The notes: a model not told the origin generated them from the letters alone. Shown: positions 43,588 to 54,199, counted from the first letter of the stretch. The stretch is 64,000 nt of DNA from Chloracidobacterium sp. (GCA_025057975.1 JANWUV010000006.1:124001-188000), one strand, 5' to 3'. Made by a program: numbers and translations.

Positions 43588-46500
43588 CTAGTTCGGGTTG
43601 TTTTCGAGGAAGACCTGCCGGTAACTGCCGTTCTTGTAGAAGAAATAGAAGGGCGTCCCGGCCGGTACACCGGTTGGCACTAGGAAGGCCGTGTCAAAGT
43701 TCCAGTTGCGTGGGTTGGGTGGCGTGTAGTTGCCGTCACCGCCAATCAGGAACGGTCCGTTCCCCTGATGGCTGAAGAACTGGAAGATGAACGACCCGTT
43801 GTAGTTGAAGTTGCGGGTGTGTAGGTCACCACCGAAGTCTTCGGCAAAACGCGGGAAGTTGTGCAAGCCACCATCGGTGTTGTTGTCGAAGTTCATTGAG
43901 CTTTCTGGGTCAGGTGCGTCAGCATTACTATTTTGAACCTGCCCAGTGAGGTTGCCGGGGTTGTTGTTGCCTGCTCCAGTGCGCGGCGCCCCGGTCAGCC
44001 ACGCCGCCTTGACGGTTGTACGGACGGCGATGCGGCGCAAGCTTGCCTGTGGACGATACAGGTAGTTGAAACCAGTCATAAACATCCGCGCATCCGACCA
44101 CCCATTGGAGTGAATCGAGACGGCGTCGGCGTATATCCCCATCGAGCCGTGCAACAGCGGGTCATTCGGTTCAAGCGAGTTGGTGCACCAATCGTTCGGC
44201 GGCGGCGACGCGCTGTGGATGTTGCCGGTCTGGCAATAGTTTTCCGAAGGCGTCGGCCCGCCACGCGGAATCCGGCTGTTGAGCGAGGTGTCCTCATTTT
44301 GGAAGTTCTCAAAGACGCCGATCGCGTTGATGTTGCCGTGGAGGTACGACGGATTTTCCGTCACCACTGTCAACCCCGTGTAGCCGCGTCCGTTGCCAGC
44401 CGGCCGATTAATGAAGTGACGCGGAATATCCATAGCGTTGGTGATGCGGAGCGCCCGCCGGAAGGCGCGGATGCGGCCGGTCTTAGCAGAATCCACAATC
44501 CGCCAGACACGCATCCCAGCGCCGCCGTTGACCGCTGCCGTTAGTTCGCTGGGGAACGGGTTATTCGGTCCGCTGGTTTGATAGGCCAAGCCGGTGAACG
44601 TCGCGGAAACACTCCGCGTGCCGTCCGGGTTAGGCGTGTAGGTGTAGCGTGTGGACTGTGCTACCACACCATGGCCTGTGCCAGCCGTTGGGGCGGCAGG
44701 ATTGGCCGAGGCTCCAAAGTATTCATAGCCGTCGTTAACAGGTACGGCTCCGTGCGGCGCTTCGCCGCAACGGGCTGGGTTGGTCAGCGTTGGCGGGTCG
44801 AGCGGCTGGGTTTCACAAGCGATATCCCGCCGCAGCCGTCCGTCACCGGGTTTAGGACCAGGGCCGTTGGCGACGTTGGCGTATGAAACCATAATGCCGC
44901 CTTGCTGCGGATCGCTCACCATTCCCGGGTCGGTCTCACAACTGTCGTCCAGCGGGTTGAGGACATTGTTTTCGCCATAGACATCGTTGAAATCATAGAT
45001 GCCGTCGTTATTGAAATCACCGCGCCGGTCGGAGAAATAGACGATGAAGCCGTTGTCCGACACGTCTATCTTGGCTCCAGGCACGCCTGATTGTACAGGA
45101 CGCCCCGACGTGAAGCCGCCGCCTGGATTGGCCGTCAGACCGGAAGTGGCGGCCTCAACATTGGCAAGGTAGGCGTCAAAGTCGCCGCGGAACAACCGCT
45201 TGAGGTTGCCCACGTTTAGGTCGGTGAGGTTCATCAGCCCGCGCCGCTCATAACAAATTGGGCTGGGCATCGGCAACCGGTACGCCATGTTTGCCAGAAG
45301 GCGCTGATCATCAGGCAGTTGATCAGTGCCGGGCCAGGCCGGCCAGACTGCGGCGACAACACGGTTGGGAGCTCCGCCAATATCGCCGCTGTAGTAATCG
45401 GATGCCGTGGGAATCCCTTGGAAACCATAGCGTCGGTTGACGTGGCGCCCTTCGCGCTGGTCATAAACGTTAATCGGGAAGGCGCGATCCATCTCGATGC
45501 GTATTCGCGGTATCAGCGTCGCGTTACTTTCCGGCGGCAGCGTCGGATTGGTCGGGTTTGGCGCGAAGGCGATGTAGGCGTGACCCGGGAAGGCGTAGTT
45601 GGCATCGCTCAAGCCCAAACGCCGACCGATCTGGGTTTCAAGGTTAAGGTTTTGCGTGCCGGCCGCTGGGCCAATGATTGTTGGCGGATTGTTGGCCGCT
45701 CCGGCATCAAAGGCGGGCGTAACCGGTCCAATGCCGGTCGTATCAACACCAACTGCCGTTGGATAGACTCGCGAAGCCAGCGGATGCTGGAAGATAATCG
45801 CCACCGCCTCGCGGACGTTGTAACGAGTTAGTGTTGGTGGCGTGCCAACTTGAGCCTCGGCTTTACCAAGGAACGTGTTGAATGGAACTTTGATGCGGAA
45901 GCAGTTTTGGAACTCGCCGGATTCCGTAAAACCGGCTGAAGGGGGAAGAGTGGCGGCGGTGTTGCCGACTGGATCGCCCGGTACGGTATTAAGTCCGCCT
46001 TCGGGATCAGGAAGGGCTTCAAAGCCTGGTTCGGACGGCCCTGCCTCCCAGAAAATAATTTCAATCGGCATCGAGGTCGTGCGACGCGCCACACGATTGA
46101 TGTTGTTTGCCGGTGGGGGCGTGTGCAAGACGCGCAACGTCGAAGGCAGTAGCGAATTGATGTTGCTCTCCGGCGAGTAGCCCATGCGGGGAACGCCTTG
46201 CGTGCCGGGATCGGTAACACCTACGAGCCGTGGGACGGCGCTCATCTGTTCGCCGGCATCGTCGGTGTCGCCGTCGCCGGGGAACCACTCGCCGTTTTCA
46301 TTGGCTGGAATTTGCCGCGCCGCATTCAAGTCAACGCGCTGATTCTCGAACGGGTAGTGCGGCGGCTCAATCACGCCGTCGCCGTTCCAGTCGAAGGTCA
46401 GGTTTTCGCGCGCCACTTCCGGTACGCCACGAATGCCGGCCGTCGCAAAGTCGCCGATGCCCGTGATGTTGCCCAGCGACGGGTCGGTTGAGCGGCCCGG

Positions 46501-49500
46501 CGTGCCAAGCTCCGCGCTCCGCAGCGTCTGAAGGAAGTTCACCGTAAACTGCGGTGCCGCACGCAGCAGATGCGGGAACAGCCGTACTTGTTCCGCCGTG
46601 GTTAGTCCGGTCGGGTTGAAAAGGCATTTGGCCAGCAGTTGTTGGTCGTTGACGTTGGCAAACGGCGTCATGTCCTGTAGGTCAATGACGCCGTTCGGTC
46701 CGGCCCCCGGATAGCCGACCGGCGGTGCGCCGTTCGCCGGCGCGTCGGGCGTCGTCGTGTTGAGGTTAACGTTGTACGTAGGCGTGTAAGGTCCAGTGAT
46801 GTAGGCGTTCGCCGGTGAAGCCGGATACGTCGCCGGACCTTGGTTGAGGTAGTCCAAATCGTTGTCCAGTCGCCCATCGCCAAGGCTGCCGGCGCCCGCG
46901 CCGGGCGCCACCGGATTGCCCAGAATATTTAGGTTGTCATGGCGCATGGCGTAGAAGCCGGGGATGCCGGGGCGAAAGACAAAGTGCCGCAGGAGGCGCA
47001 CCAACTGGCGTTCCACCCGCAGCACGCGCGCCGGGCTGGCTGGATCGTTCGTCCAGAAGTTAGGCGAACGCATGATTTGGTTGAAGCTTGTCTGGTACCT
47101 CACACCGTTGACAATACCAGTGTCATAGCTTGGGTTGTCACCGGGTACTGTCAGGTCAGGAAGTAAAAACCTAAGTGGAGTGTGTCCGTCTGGAATTGGT
47201 GTGGCTCCTGCCGACGGCTGCCTTAGGCGAGCCGCTCGTACACGCACGCGCCGGATGAAACGCTCCTGCCGCTTGTCGCCGCTGCTGTTTTCGCCGTTGA
47301 AGATTTCCTCACGCGGGATGTCGCTCTTCATCGGGTTCGGCATGAGGAACATGTCGTCCGCCGTGTTGCGCGTTCCGTCGGGGCCAACGTCATACGAACC
47401 CTTGATATAGCTCCGGTTGTCAAAGTCGTCCGTGAAGCGGAAGTAGGGCTTGGCCAGCAGGCTCTTGAAGCGCGCCGGGTAGCCGGTTGTGGACGGATCG
47501 CCGGCGTTCGTCAATCGCCCACGCAACGACGCCGTTTCCGTCGCATCGACGGGCCGGCCGCGGTCGTCCGTCTGCGGCGGATCGGCGTTGGTCATGTTGA
47601 CGTTGGTCTGCGGCGTGAAGGGCAGCATCGTCCGTTGGAGTGTCAAAATGGTGTTGGGTTCGTACCAGTAGGTGATGCGCTGATTGACCGGGCCGACGGG
47701 ACTGCTGATGGCGACCGGCGGCACTTCGTTCGGCCCTCCAAAGGTGTGCATGAATCGCCCAATGAAGCTGGGTGAGTTGCTTTCAGTTAGGAAGGGCAAG
47801 AAGTTGCGCGGAATGTTGCTCGGATTTTGGTCCTGAAGGCGCGTGATGCTCCCGCCGTCGTTAAGGGCGTAAACAGCGGCATATGTCGTCTCCGGCTCTG
47901 GCTGGCCGGCTTGCAGGTTGTTCGCCGGCAGGTCGCGCAAAACCGGAATCGGTCCTGATGTAATACCAAGGTTAAGAATGTGCGGGGTGATGTCATAGCG
48001 CGCCGGACGAACGTTCGGGTCTCCGCCGGGGTTGTTGTTCACCAGCAGCTCAATCTTGATGTAGGTCCGCTTGCGGCGCGTCTGATCGTCGGCGTTATTG
48101 GCTGTAGCTTGGAAGTACGCCTGCTGATTGACCAAGTTCGTCTGCGGTGGCAGGACGCGCCGTTGCGCACCGGTCGCTACCGTCAACGTATCATTCTGAT
48201 TGTATTTGCGCGGCTGACCACCGCTACCGGCTGGCAGCACACTGGCCGGTTGGTCAGGATGGTCGCTACCAGCGAGGGGATTGAACTCCACAACGTTCGG
48301 GTTGTTCTGAATCCAAAATTGTTGAAACAGCGGTGTGTTAGGGTTGGACAGCGCCTCAAGATCATACGCGCGCGTGCCGCCCGGTATCTCGGGTGGGAAG
48401 TGGTCAAGGTCATCGTCAAGCAGGATGCGAATGGTTGTCGCACGAGTCGAGACTTGTCCTTCGAAGAACCGCGAGTTACGCAACACTTCGCGGTTCTCAT
48501 TCGGGTTTGCGCGCCGAAGGATTTCAATCGCGTTGAAGCCGTTGGTTTGTGTTGGCAGCAACAAGGGCACGATGCGCTGTTTGCCGGGTGAATGACCATT
48601 GGTTACACCCCACGGTGTTCCAATGCCGTTGTTGTTTGGGCCGGCACCGACAATCGGGGCTGCTGGACCGTAGCCATTCGGCAAGTTGATGTCGTTGATG
48701 AGCCAGTTGATCGGAGCGACACGATAAACGTCAGGGTTAGTAGAGTAGCCGCCCGGCCCTTTTGTCACCGGCAAGCTGGACGTAATAGGCAGCGTGACGC
48801 TATCGGCAAGTTGCTGCGCCGATGAGCCGCTGGGGCTACGGCTGGGATCAAGCACAAATGAATAGTCATCGCGGGTTTTGTTGCTGGGCGTGATCTGGCG
48901 CACAACTTCACCGGCGACCGTAACTGGACCGAAAAACCACGCCCGGCTGTTGGCACCGAGGTAGAGATGGCGGTTGACGTGGGTGCGACCGCCCAGATAG
49001 AAGTGTGGACCCGGTGAAATCTGCAAACAATCAAAGCCGAAGGCTGCAAACTGGAAGGCCGGAATTTGGTAGAAGTTGACCTGCCGGATGAGACGCGCTT
49101 CTTCGTTGGTGTCGTTCGCCCTCGCCGACGCTCCTAACACAAACTGCCGGCGCAGCGCGGTCATCCCGTTGAAGGGTGGGTCGTTGACCGTCACGGTCGT
49201 TTGTGAGGCAGCGCCCGGTGGGACGAACGGCGTGTCCGCCGTAAAGGTGTAGAGCGGCCGCCCCGCTTCAGTGACGAATGGTGGGAGATTACTTGTAATC
49301 CCCGTCGGTCCTAAGTCGGCCGCCGTGATGTTCGGCGATCGTGAGAGAATCCGGTTAATGTTCGCCGTGATCGTTTCTAGGTAGGCGAGGGCGGCGTTGA
49401 AGGTGCGGGTTTTCTGATACTCCGCCGCCGTTTGGCGCGCTTCCGTCGTCATCAACGTCGCCGAAACCGACGTAAAGACAAGCAGCACGCCCAGCAGCAC

Positions 49501-49578
49501 TATGGCGATGGCAAGTGCCACGCCCTGCTCCCGGCGGCGTTCTTTCCAACGTAACATACTGGCAAATCGTGTCTTCAT
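43588..49578 (-). CDS. Giant PilX-like (type IV pilus/type II secretion) protein
   Basis: The 1996-aa product starts near MKTRFASMLRWKERRREQG. A membrane helix VALAIAIVLLGVLLVFTSVSA (residues 20-40) matches the N-terminus of PilX-type minor pilins, which are normally about 200 aa. The rest is a very long external region rich in Asn, Pro, Gly and Thr and poor in Lys. EF-hand-like loops lie at about 1063 (DWNGDGVIE) and 1521 (DFNNDGIYDFND), with a weaker one near 960 (GPNGVIDLQD). No known enzymatic domain was seen. A tip adhesin or assembly-priming protein that uses calcium is a reasonable inference. An upstream ATG at 49596 would add 6 residues. It is the last gene before the operon terminator. 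Confidence 0.8.
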   Translation of the reverse strand: MKTRFASMLRWKERRREQGVALAIAIVLLGVLLVFTSVSATLMTTEARQTAAEYQKTRTFNAALAYLETITANINRILSRSPNITAADLGPTGITSNLPPFVTEAGRPLYTFTADTPFVPPGAASQTTVTVNDPPFNGMTALRRQFVLGASARANDTNEEARLIRQVNFYQIPAFQFAAFGFDCLQISPGPHFYLGGRTHVNRHLYLGANSRAWFFGPVTVAGEVVRQITPSNKTRDDYSFVLDPSRSPSGSSAQQLADSVTLPITSSLPVTKGPGGYSTNPDVYRVAPINWLINDINLPNGYGPAAPIVGAGPNNNGIGTPWGVTNGHSPGKQRIVPLLLPTQTNGFNAIEILRRANPNENREVLRNSRFFEGQVSTRATTIRILLDDDLDHFPPEIPGGTRAYDLEALSNPNTPLFQQFWIQNNPNVVEFNPLAGSDHPDQPASVLPAGSGGQPRKYNQNDTLTVATGAQRRVLPPQTNLVNQQAYFQATANNADDQTRRKRTYIKIELLVNNNPGGDPNVRPARYDITPHILNLGITSGPIPVLRDLPANNLQAGQPEPETTYAAVYALNDGGSITRLQDQNPSNIPRNFLPFLTESNSPSFIGRFMHTFGGPNEVPPVAISSPVGPVNQRITYWYEPNTILTLQRTMLPFTPQTNVNMTNADPPQTDDRGRPVDATETASLRGRLTNAGDPSTTGYPARFKSLLAKPYFRFTDDFDNRSYIKGSYDVGPDGTRNTADDMFLMPNPMKSDIPREEIFNGENSSGDKRQERFIRRVRVRAARLRQPSAGATPIPDGHTPLRFLLPDLTVPGDNPSYDTGIVNGVRYQTSFNQIMRSPNFWTNDPASPARVLRVERQLVRLLRHFVFRPGIPGFYAMRHDNLNILGNPVAPGAGAGSLGDGRLDNDLDYLNQGPATYPASPANAYITGPYTPTYNVNLNTTTPDAPANGAPPVGYPGAGPNGVIDLQDMTPFANVNDQQLLAKCLFNPTGLTTAEQVRLFPHLLRAAPQFTVNFLQTLRSAELGTPGRSTDPSLGNITGIGDFATAGIRGVPEVARENLTFDWNGDGVIEPPHYPFENQRVDLNAARQIPANENGEWFPGDGDTDDAGEQMSAVPRLVGVTDPGTQGVPRMGYSPESNINSLLPSTLRVLHTPPPANNINRVARRTTSMPIEIIFWEAGPSEPGFEALPDPEGGLNTVPGDPVGNTAATLPPSAGFTESGEFQNCFRIKVPFNTFLGKAEAQVGTPPTLTRYNVREAVAIIFQHPLASRVYPTAVGVDTTGIGPVTPAFDAGAANNPPTIIGPAAGTQNLNLETQIGRRLGLSDANYAFPGHAYIAFAPNPTNPTLPPESNATLIPRIRIEMDRAFPINVYDQREGRHVNRRYGFQGIPTASDYYSGDIGGAPNRVVAAVWPAWPGTDQLPDDQRLLANMAYRLPMPSPICYERRGLMNLTDLNVGNLKRLFRGDFDAYLANVEAATSGLTANPGGGFTSGRPVQSGVPGAKIDVSDNGFIVYFSDRRGDFNNDGIYDFNDVYGENNVLNPLDDSCETDPGMVSDPQQGGIMVSYANVANGPGPKPGDGRLRRDIACETQPLDPPTLTNPARCGEAPHGAVPVNDGYEYFGASANPAAPTAGTGHGVVAQSTRYTYTPNPDGTRSVSATFTGLAYQTSGPNNPFPSELTAAVNGGAGMRVWRIVDSAKTGRIRAFRRALRITNAMDIPRHFINRPAGNGRGYTGLTVVTENPSYLHGNINAIGVFENFQNEDTSLNSRIPRGGPTPSENYCQTGNIHSASPPPNDWCTNSLEPNDPLLHGSMGIYADAVSIHSNGWSDARMFMTGFNYLYRPQASLRRIAVRTTVKAAWLTGAPRTGAGNNNPGNLTGQVQNSNADAPDPESSMNFDNNTDGGLHNFPRFAEDFGGDLHTRNFNYNGSFIFQFFSHQGNGPFLIGGDGNYTPPNPRNWNFDTAFLVPTGVPAGTPFYFFYKNGSYRQVFLENNPN

Positions 49579-49633
49579 GGCCAATCTCGGTCTCATAACA
49601 AGAGTCCAGTCAAGGGTTAGGTAGCTTCTGTGG

Positions 49634-51253
49634 TTACCGGGGTACAAGGTTGCGCAGTCCGATAGAGGTTCTTTCGCTGACGTGGAAATAACCGCGATTG
49701 AAGGCGTCGGGAATGGCGGCATCTGCCCTAATCAGTGCCGGATTGCGCTCACTGGTGCGTCCGTACACGGTGATCTCTACCATTCGAACCTGCATTTTAG
49801 TGGTGAGTGGTGACCGGGGAATGATTGAAGGATTATCATCCGCAGGAGGTAAGTTCGGCGGAGCTGGAGGACTTGGAGGATTAACTGGGAGGCGACCGCC
49901 AATATCATTGGTGTAGTACATAACGCCTCGTACAGGGGTAGGGGTATCTTGACCGGTTAGCCGCCGCAGCCGCTCCTCATCACTCACCATGAAGCGCAGT
50001 CGGAAATTTTCGATGTCAAAAGCAAGCGGCGCCAGCAGCCCACCCTGCCGACAAAACAGAATTGGCGGCGTGTTTTCACCGTTCCACCCAATGAAGTAGT
50101 GCGACAGCCGCATGCGTGTAATCGTCACTGACACGCCCTCTTGAATGATTGACCTCCAGTTTTGGGGATTGATGCCCGCCAAGTCGTTGGCCGCTAGTAT
50201 AATGTTGTTACCGCTAATTCCTGTGACCAGCCCTAAGACGCAAAGTACGGCTGCGTTTGTTCCGCCGCCCAACGACTGGTAGCTGTACTGATAGGTCAGC
50301 AACAACGTATCCACAAAGGGACGCAGGCGTGGCGCCAGCAGCCGGTCATCTGGGTTAACAAAGGGGTTGGTAGTGACGACATTAGGCGCAACACGGTCTG
50401 GCCTAAGGTTACCGCCAAACTCTTCCGGCTCAAGAATGAGGTCTGAGCCGGAAAATCTCGTCTTTGCCGAAAACGTGGCTTCAACGGGAAAAATTTGTTT
50501 TTGGATGATTGTGCCGCCGGGATTGGCGGGATCAGGCACAGAGACGCGCAGCGCCACTGGGACGGGATTAACTTGCAGGGTAATGAGCTGGTGGCTGCCA
50601 TTGCCGTAAGCCGTACCAACTTCGGTTCGGTCGCACGCGCCGGGATAGATGCGCAGGTTGGGATAGCGCGTGGCGGCCGGGATCACATCGTTCGGGTCAT
50701 TTGGTGTATCGTCGTTTGGGACGTAACCCTGGTTGGCAATAATGTTCGGGGCTGCAAATGTGCCAACTGCTGCAGCGCCGTTGGTCGCTGCCGTCCAAGC
50801 TTGAATCGGCGACAGAACATCGCACTGTACTGGAAGCGAGGTCACAACATCGAGTCGTGGATTAATATTCCCGATGCGGTCCGGAGGAAGTAAAGCAGAA
50901 ATGTTACCAATCGGAAAACCGCGACTGGCTAGAAAGCCGCCCCGGACATAGACGGCCGGGGCGCCAAGAAACGGATTGGGGTTTGGAGTGGCGAAAAAGA
51001 CGCTCGTCAGCGGTAGCTCACCCACATTGTCGAGGTCATTCTTGATAAAGTTCACGACAGCCCGCACATTGTTGTTGGCTTCAACCAGCGCAGAGTTGTC
51101 GCGAGTGGTGCGTAGCGCCAAGGTCAACGTCCCCATTACGGCCGCCATGACGATGGCAAGAATGCCGGCGACGACCAAGAGTTCAACCAATGAGAAACCG
51201 GCTGCCCGACGACGTAAACGTCCAAGGGCAAAGAAACGTTTGGGAGAGAGCAT
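49634..51253 (-). CDS. PilW-like prepilin
   Basis: The 539-aa protein has a type III signal at residues 19-20: RRRAAG^FSLVELLVVAGILAIVMAAVMGTL, with E24 (the +5 Glu) and a following hydrophobic helix for filament packing. AGGAGGC precedes the ATG at 51253. The C-terminal globular part is large, with about 500 residues rich in Asn, Pro and Thr. It is much bigger than typical PilW (about 200-350 aa). A prepilin peptidase elsewhere in the genome would cleave it. It lies 40 bp after the GspH-like gene and about 55 bp before the giant PilX-like gene. Confidence 0.88.
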   Translation of the reverse strand: MLSPKRFFALGRLRRRAAGFSLVELLVVAGILAIVMAAVMGTLTLALRTTRDNSALVEANNNVRAVVNFIKNDLDNVGELPLTSVFFATPNPNPFLGAPAVYVRGGFLASRGFPIGNISALLPPDRIGNINPRLDVVTSLPVQCDVLSPIQAWTAATNGAAAVGTFAAPNIIANQGYVPNDDTPNDPNDVIPAATRYPNLRIYPGACDRTEVGTAYGNGSHQLITLQVNPVPVALRVSVPDPANPGGTIIQKQIFPVEATFSAKTRFSGSDLILEPEEFGGNLRPDRVAPNVVTTNPFVNPDDRLLAPRLRPFVDTLLLTYQYSYQSLGGGTNAAVLCVLGLVTGISGNNIILAANDLAGINPQNWRSIIQEGVSVTITRMRLSHYFIGWNGENTPPILFCRQGGLLAPLAFDIENFRLRFMVSDEERLRRLTGQDTPTPVRGVMYYTNDIGGRLPVNPPSPPAPPNLPPADDNPSIIPRSPLTTKMQVRMVEITVYGRTSERNPALIRADAAIPDAFNRGYFHVSERTSIGLRNLVPR

Positions 51254-51293
51254 GGCTGACAAGCCTCCTGAGAAACGTGTGCGGGCGGCTTGG

Positions 51294-52061
51294 CTACGAC
51301 GTGGCTTCACGACTGCCGCTGACCCAGACGCCTTGGCTTGCGCCGCGCGCTGCGTTTTTCCACATCGTGACCCGTCCGGTCAGGCCAAACAGCGTCAGCG
51401 CACGCGCGCGCAGGCTACGGGCTCGCGCATCGCCCAACGTGTTGCTAAGAAAGATGACGCCGTTGAAGGGTACATTCTTGAAATTTGAGGTCGGGTCGGC
51501 ATTAGGCGGCGTAGAGGTGATCATGCCATCGCTTTTGAAGGTCAAAATGGCACTCTGACCGCTCATGCCAAGGTCAACGCCACGTTCCTCCAAGAAAGAG
51601 AAGTTGTTGGTAGTAAACGACAGCTCCGGCAGACCCAAAATCGTGGCAGGCGGGGTGAAGACGCCGGTACCGGTCTCTTCGAAGCGCCGAAAACGATAGT
51701 CCGGTGGCAACTCGGTGCGGCTTACCACCGTCGCCGTCGTTTCATAAGGCGTCTCGTTCGCCATTACATTGCGGGCCGTGTTGACATAGCGTATGACGAC
51801 GTAGCCGTCTGAGTTCGCGCCCTCCCGACGAAAAAGAATCATCTGGTAGGTGTTGCGTTGCGCCATCGCGCGGGCGCGGGTTTCACGAATCGCTGCCGCC
51901 AAGTCACTCGCGGCAGTGTCCGCTGCAATTATCCTGCGGTAGGAGATGACAAAGATGCCCGAAATCGCTGCGAGAATCCCGATGATCGCCGCAACAACAA
52001 TGATCTCGATCAGGGAGTAGCCTCGTTCGGGGTGACCGAATCGGCGAAAACGCTGTGGCAT
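51294..52061 (-). CDS. GspH/FimT-like prepilin
   Basis: The 255-aa protein has a prepilin leader PQRFRRFGHPERG^YSLIEIIVVAAIIGIL, with Gly at residue 14 and Glu at 19, and the usual hydrophobic alpha-helix. RAMAQRNTYQMILFRREG and TPPATILGLPELSFTTNN follow. ARSLRARALTLFGLTGRVTMWKNA near the C-terminus resembles FimT/GspH proteins. ATG 52061 lies behind GAGGT. It is probably a minor pilin of the same filament as PilW and PilX. 263 bp without a gene separate it from the upstream kinase gene. Confidence 0.86.
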   Translation of the reverse strand: MPQRFRRFGHPERGYSLIEIIVVAAIIGILAAISGIFVISYRRIIAADTAASDLAAAIRETRARAMAQRNTYQMILFRREGANSDGYVVIRYVNTARNVMANETPYETTATVVSRTELPPDYRFRRFEETGTGVFTPPATILGLPELSFTTNNFSFLEERGVDLGMSGQSAILTFKSDGMITSTPPNADPTSNFKNVPFNGVIFLSNTLGDARARSLRARALTLFGLTGRVTMWKNAARGASQGVWVSGSREATS

Positions 52062-52324
52062 ACTGACCTCACATGGTGGCGTCGTTTCCACTTTACTTGG
52101 AAACAAATCCTGTGCCACAGCCCGTCCTGCGCCATACCAACTCGGCAACAACCGAGCCGTCAATCGTTTAGGCATTCAGCGCCGGACTGCGCGCCGAAAG
52201 CCAAAGGCGGTCGGCAGGATAGGCTGTTACAAAAGGTAACAAGGCATCGTGACGCGCTTCCGATCTGAGAGCGCTGTTAGGAAACGAGACAAGAGGCTGG
52301 AAGGCCGACACGTTTGGAGCTAAG

Positions 52325-54199
52325 CTAGACCACCACCGCCCGCCGCCGCGCCGCAATGCGGCTGTAAAGCGCTCCAAGAGCAAAAATCGAAACAAAGCGG
52401 AGGCTGAGCCAACCTGTCGAAGGCCATTCCCAGTGGTTCAGCAAAGCGCCAAGCGCGGCGACGACGGTCCCGCCGACCATCACAACCAAAAATCCGATGC
52501 GGGTAATATTGAAGATCGTGACCAGCACCGGTACCGGCCGGTAGGGATAGACATAGTCGGCCAAGAGCAGACAGGTGGGCAGGACTAGTGTCGAAAGAAT
52601 CCCTGTGGCTACGAACCACCAAGGACTGTCAAAGAGGAGACTCGCCGCAATTGTCCACAGAGCCTGGTCCTGTTTGGGAGCGAGGGGGGCGGCTGGTAAA
52701 AGCGTCAGGGCGGCAACACCCGCTAGAACGCCCACTGTTGTTAGTAGGATGTCAAGCGTGATGTTGAAACCAGTATTGGCGGCGACGCGCGGTCCTACTT
52801 CCGGCGGCGGCGCTGGCGGCGGCGTCGGAAAACGCCCTGTCGCCGGACGCAAGCCGCCGGTGGCTGGAAGCGCGGTGGTTGCCGGCGAGAAACTGCCCGT
52901 CGCTGGACGCAGCGGTGTTGAAACCCCAGCCGCTACCGGCACAGCCGTTTTGTGCGTCAGTCTGACATCCAAACTCTGGTCCTCCTGACCCATAACCACC
53001 GTGCGGGCTTGATCGTTCCAGCCAGGAGCCGTAAAGCGCAGGCGGTACTCGCCGGGCGGGAGGCGCAGCTCAAGCTTCCCCTGCGCATTGGTTTTGCCGC
53101 GAAACTCCCCATCCACCTCAACGTTGCAGTTGCCCGGCGTGCTCGTAATAAACAACGTCGGCGTCGTCTGCAGCAGGGCGGCGGCGTCCCCCGACGGCTT
53201 TTTCAGAATGGCGGCTTCTAACTCGGCCAGAAGCTCGCGGACGCTGGATTGCCGGTGGGCCGGATTCTTCGCCAGCGCGCGCATGACGACCGCTTCTAGC
53301 TCCGGCGACACGTCAGGATTGCGCGCCCGAATGCTCGGCGGCGGCTGTGTTAGATGTCCGGAGACAATCGCCGCGAAAGAATCGCCGCGAAACGGTACGT
53401 CCTTGGTAAGCATCTGGTAGAGAATGACGCCCAAGCTGTAGATGTCCGAGCGCGCATCCACCGGCTTGGCGGAGCACTGTTCGGGCGACATGTAGAAGGG
53501 CGTTCCCATGATGCCCGTTTTCAGGTCGGTGTTGTCGTCGCCCAAAATCTCATCGTTGAGGATTTTCGCCAACCCGAAGTCGAGCACCTTGACCGTCATC
53601 TCCGGCTCATCGGTCGGGTTGGCTATGTCGTCAGTCAGTATGAGGCCCAAATCCTCCAAGTTTGCGCCTGCGCTCCGCTCGGACACCATGATGTTCGCCG
53701 GTTTGAGATCACGGTGAACGAGTTTCAAATCATGCGCGGCGGCAATGCCGGCCAGCGCCTGTTTGAAAATTTTGAGTACGCGCGTCGGGGCCATTGGGGC
53801 TTCCCGAAAGATGATCTCGTTCAGTGGCCGCCCTTCGACATATTCCATCACAATGTAGCGCGTGCCGTCCGACGTGATCCCAAAGTCCAGCGCCCGAACA
53901 ACGTTGGGATGTTCAATGGCGCTCGCTGCACGCGCTTCGCGTTGGAAACGACTCACCGCCGTGGCGTCAGACGTAGCGTACTCATGAAGCAAAGTCTTGA
54001 CCGCCACCGTCCGCCCTAGGTGAATGTGTTTGGCGCGATAAACGGCTCCCATGCCGCCCCGCCCAAGACATTTTTCAAGTCGGTACTTGTTATCAATCAA
54101 AACACTGCCGCGCAGCGATTGGGCCAGCGTAGCGCCGTCATGAGGACAAACCGAAACCTCATCCTCAAAGCAGAATTTGCACTTGGGACATTCTTTCAT
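52325..54199 (-). CDS. Membrane Ser/Thr kinase with zinc ribbon and PEGA domain
   Basis: The 624-aa protein starts with a Cys-rich ribbon (C4, C7, C10, C18). The kinase domain has GRGGMG (46-51), K68, catalytic D164 in HRDLKPAN and D207 in DFGLA, with GTPFYMSPEQ in the activation segment. A 25-residue insert precedes DFG. A PEGA domain follows at about 350-410 (STPGNCNVEVDGEFRGK, LPPGEYRLRFTAPG). Several membrane helices lie in the last 150 residues. The kinase is embedded between pilus-like genes on the same strand, so it may control assembly of the filament. This is inference from position. Confidence 0.9.
   Translation of the reverse strand: MKECPKCKFCFEDEVSVCPHDGATLAQSLRGSVLIDNKYRLEKCLGRGGMGAVYRAKHIHLGRTVAVKTLLHEYATSDATAVSRFQREARAASAIEHPNVVRALDFGITSDGTRYIVMEYVEGRPLNEIIFREAPMAPTRVLKIFKQALAGIAAAHDLKLVHRDLKPANIMVSERSAGANLEDLGLILTDDIANPTDEPEMTVKVLDFGLAKILNDEILGDDNTDLKTGIMGTPFYMSPEQCSAKPVDARSDIYSLGVILYQMLTKDVPFRGDSFAAIVSGHLTQPPPSIRARNPDVSPELEAVVMRALAKNPAHRQSSVRELLAELEAAILKKPSGDAAALLQTTPTLFITSTPGNCNVEVDGEFRGKTNAQGKLELRLPPGEYRLRFTAPGWNDQARTVVMGQEDQSLDVRLTHKTAVPVAAGVSTPLRPATGSFSPATTALPATGGLRPATGRFPTPPPAPPPEVGPRVAANTGFNITLDILLTTVGVLAGVAALTLLPAAPLAPKQDQALWTIAASLLFDSPWWFVATGILSTLVLPTCLLLADYVYPYRPVPVLVTIFNITRIGFLVVMVGGTVVAALGALLNHWEWPSTGWLSLRFVSIFALGALYSRIAARRRAVVV

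Noticed and set aside
43588-49578. Possibility that the giant ORF is an assembly artefact of joined genes
   Set aside because: The frame is continuous, composition is even, and Asn/Pro/Gly-rich external sequence runs throughout; there are no internal starts with family homology.
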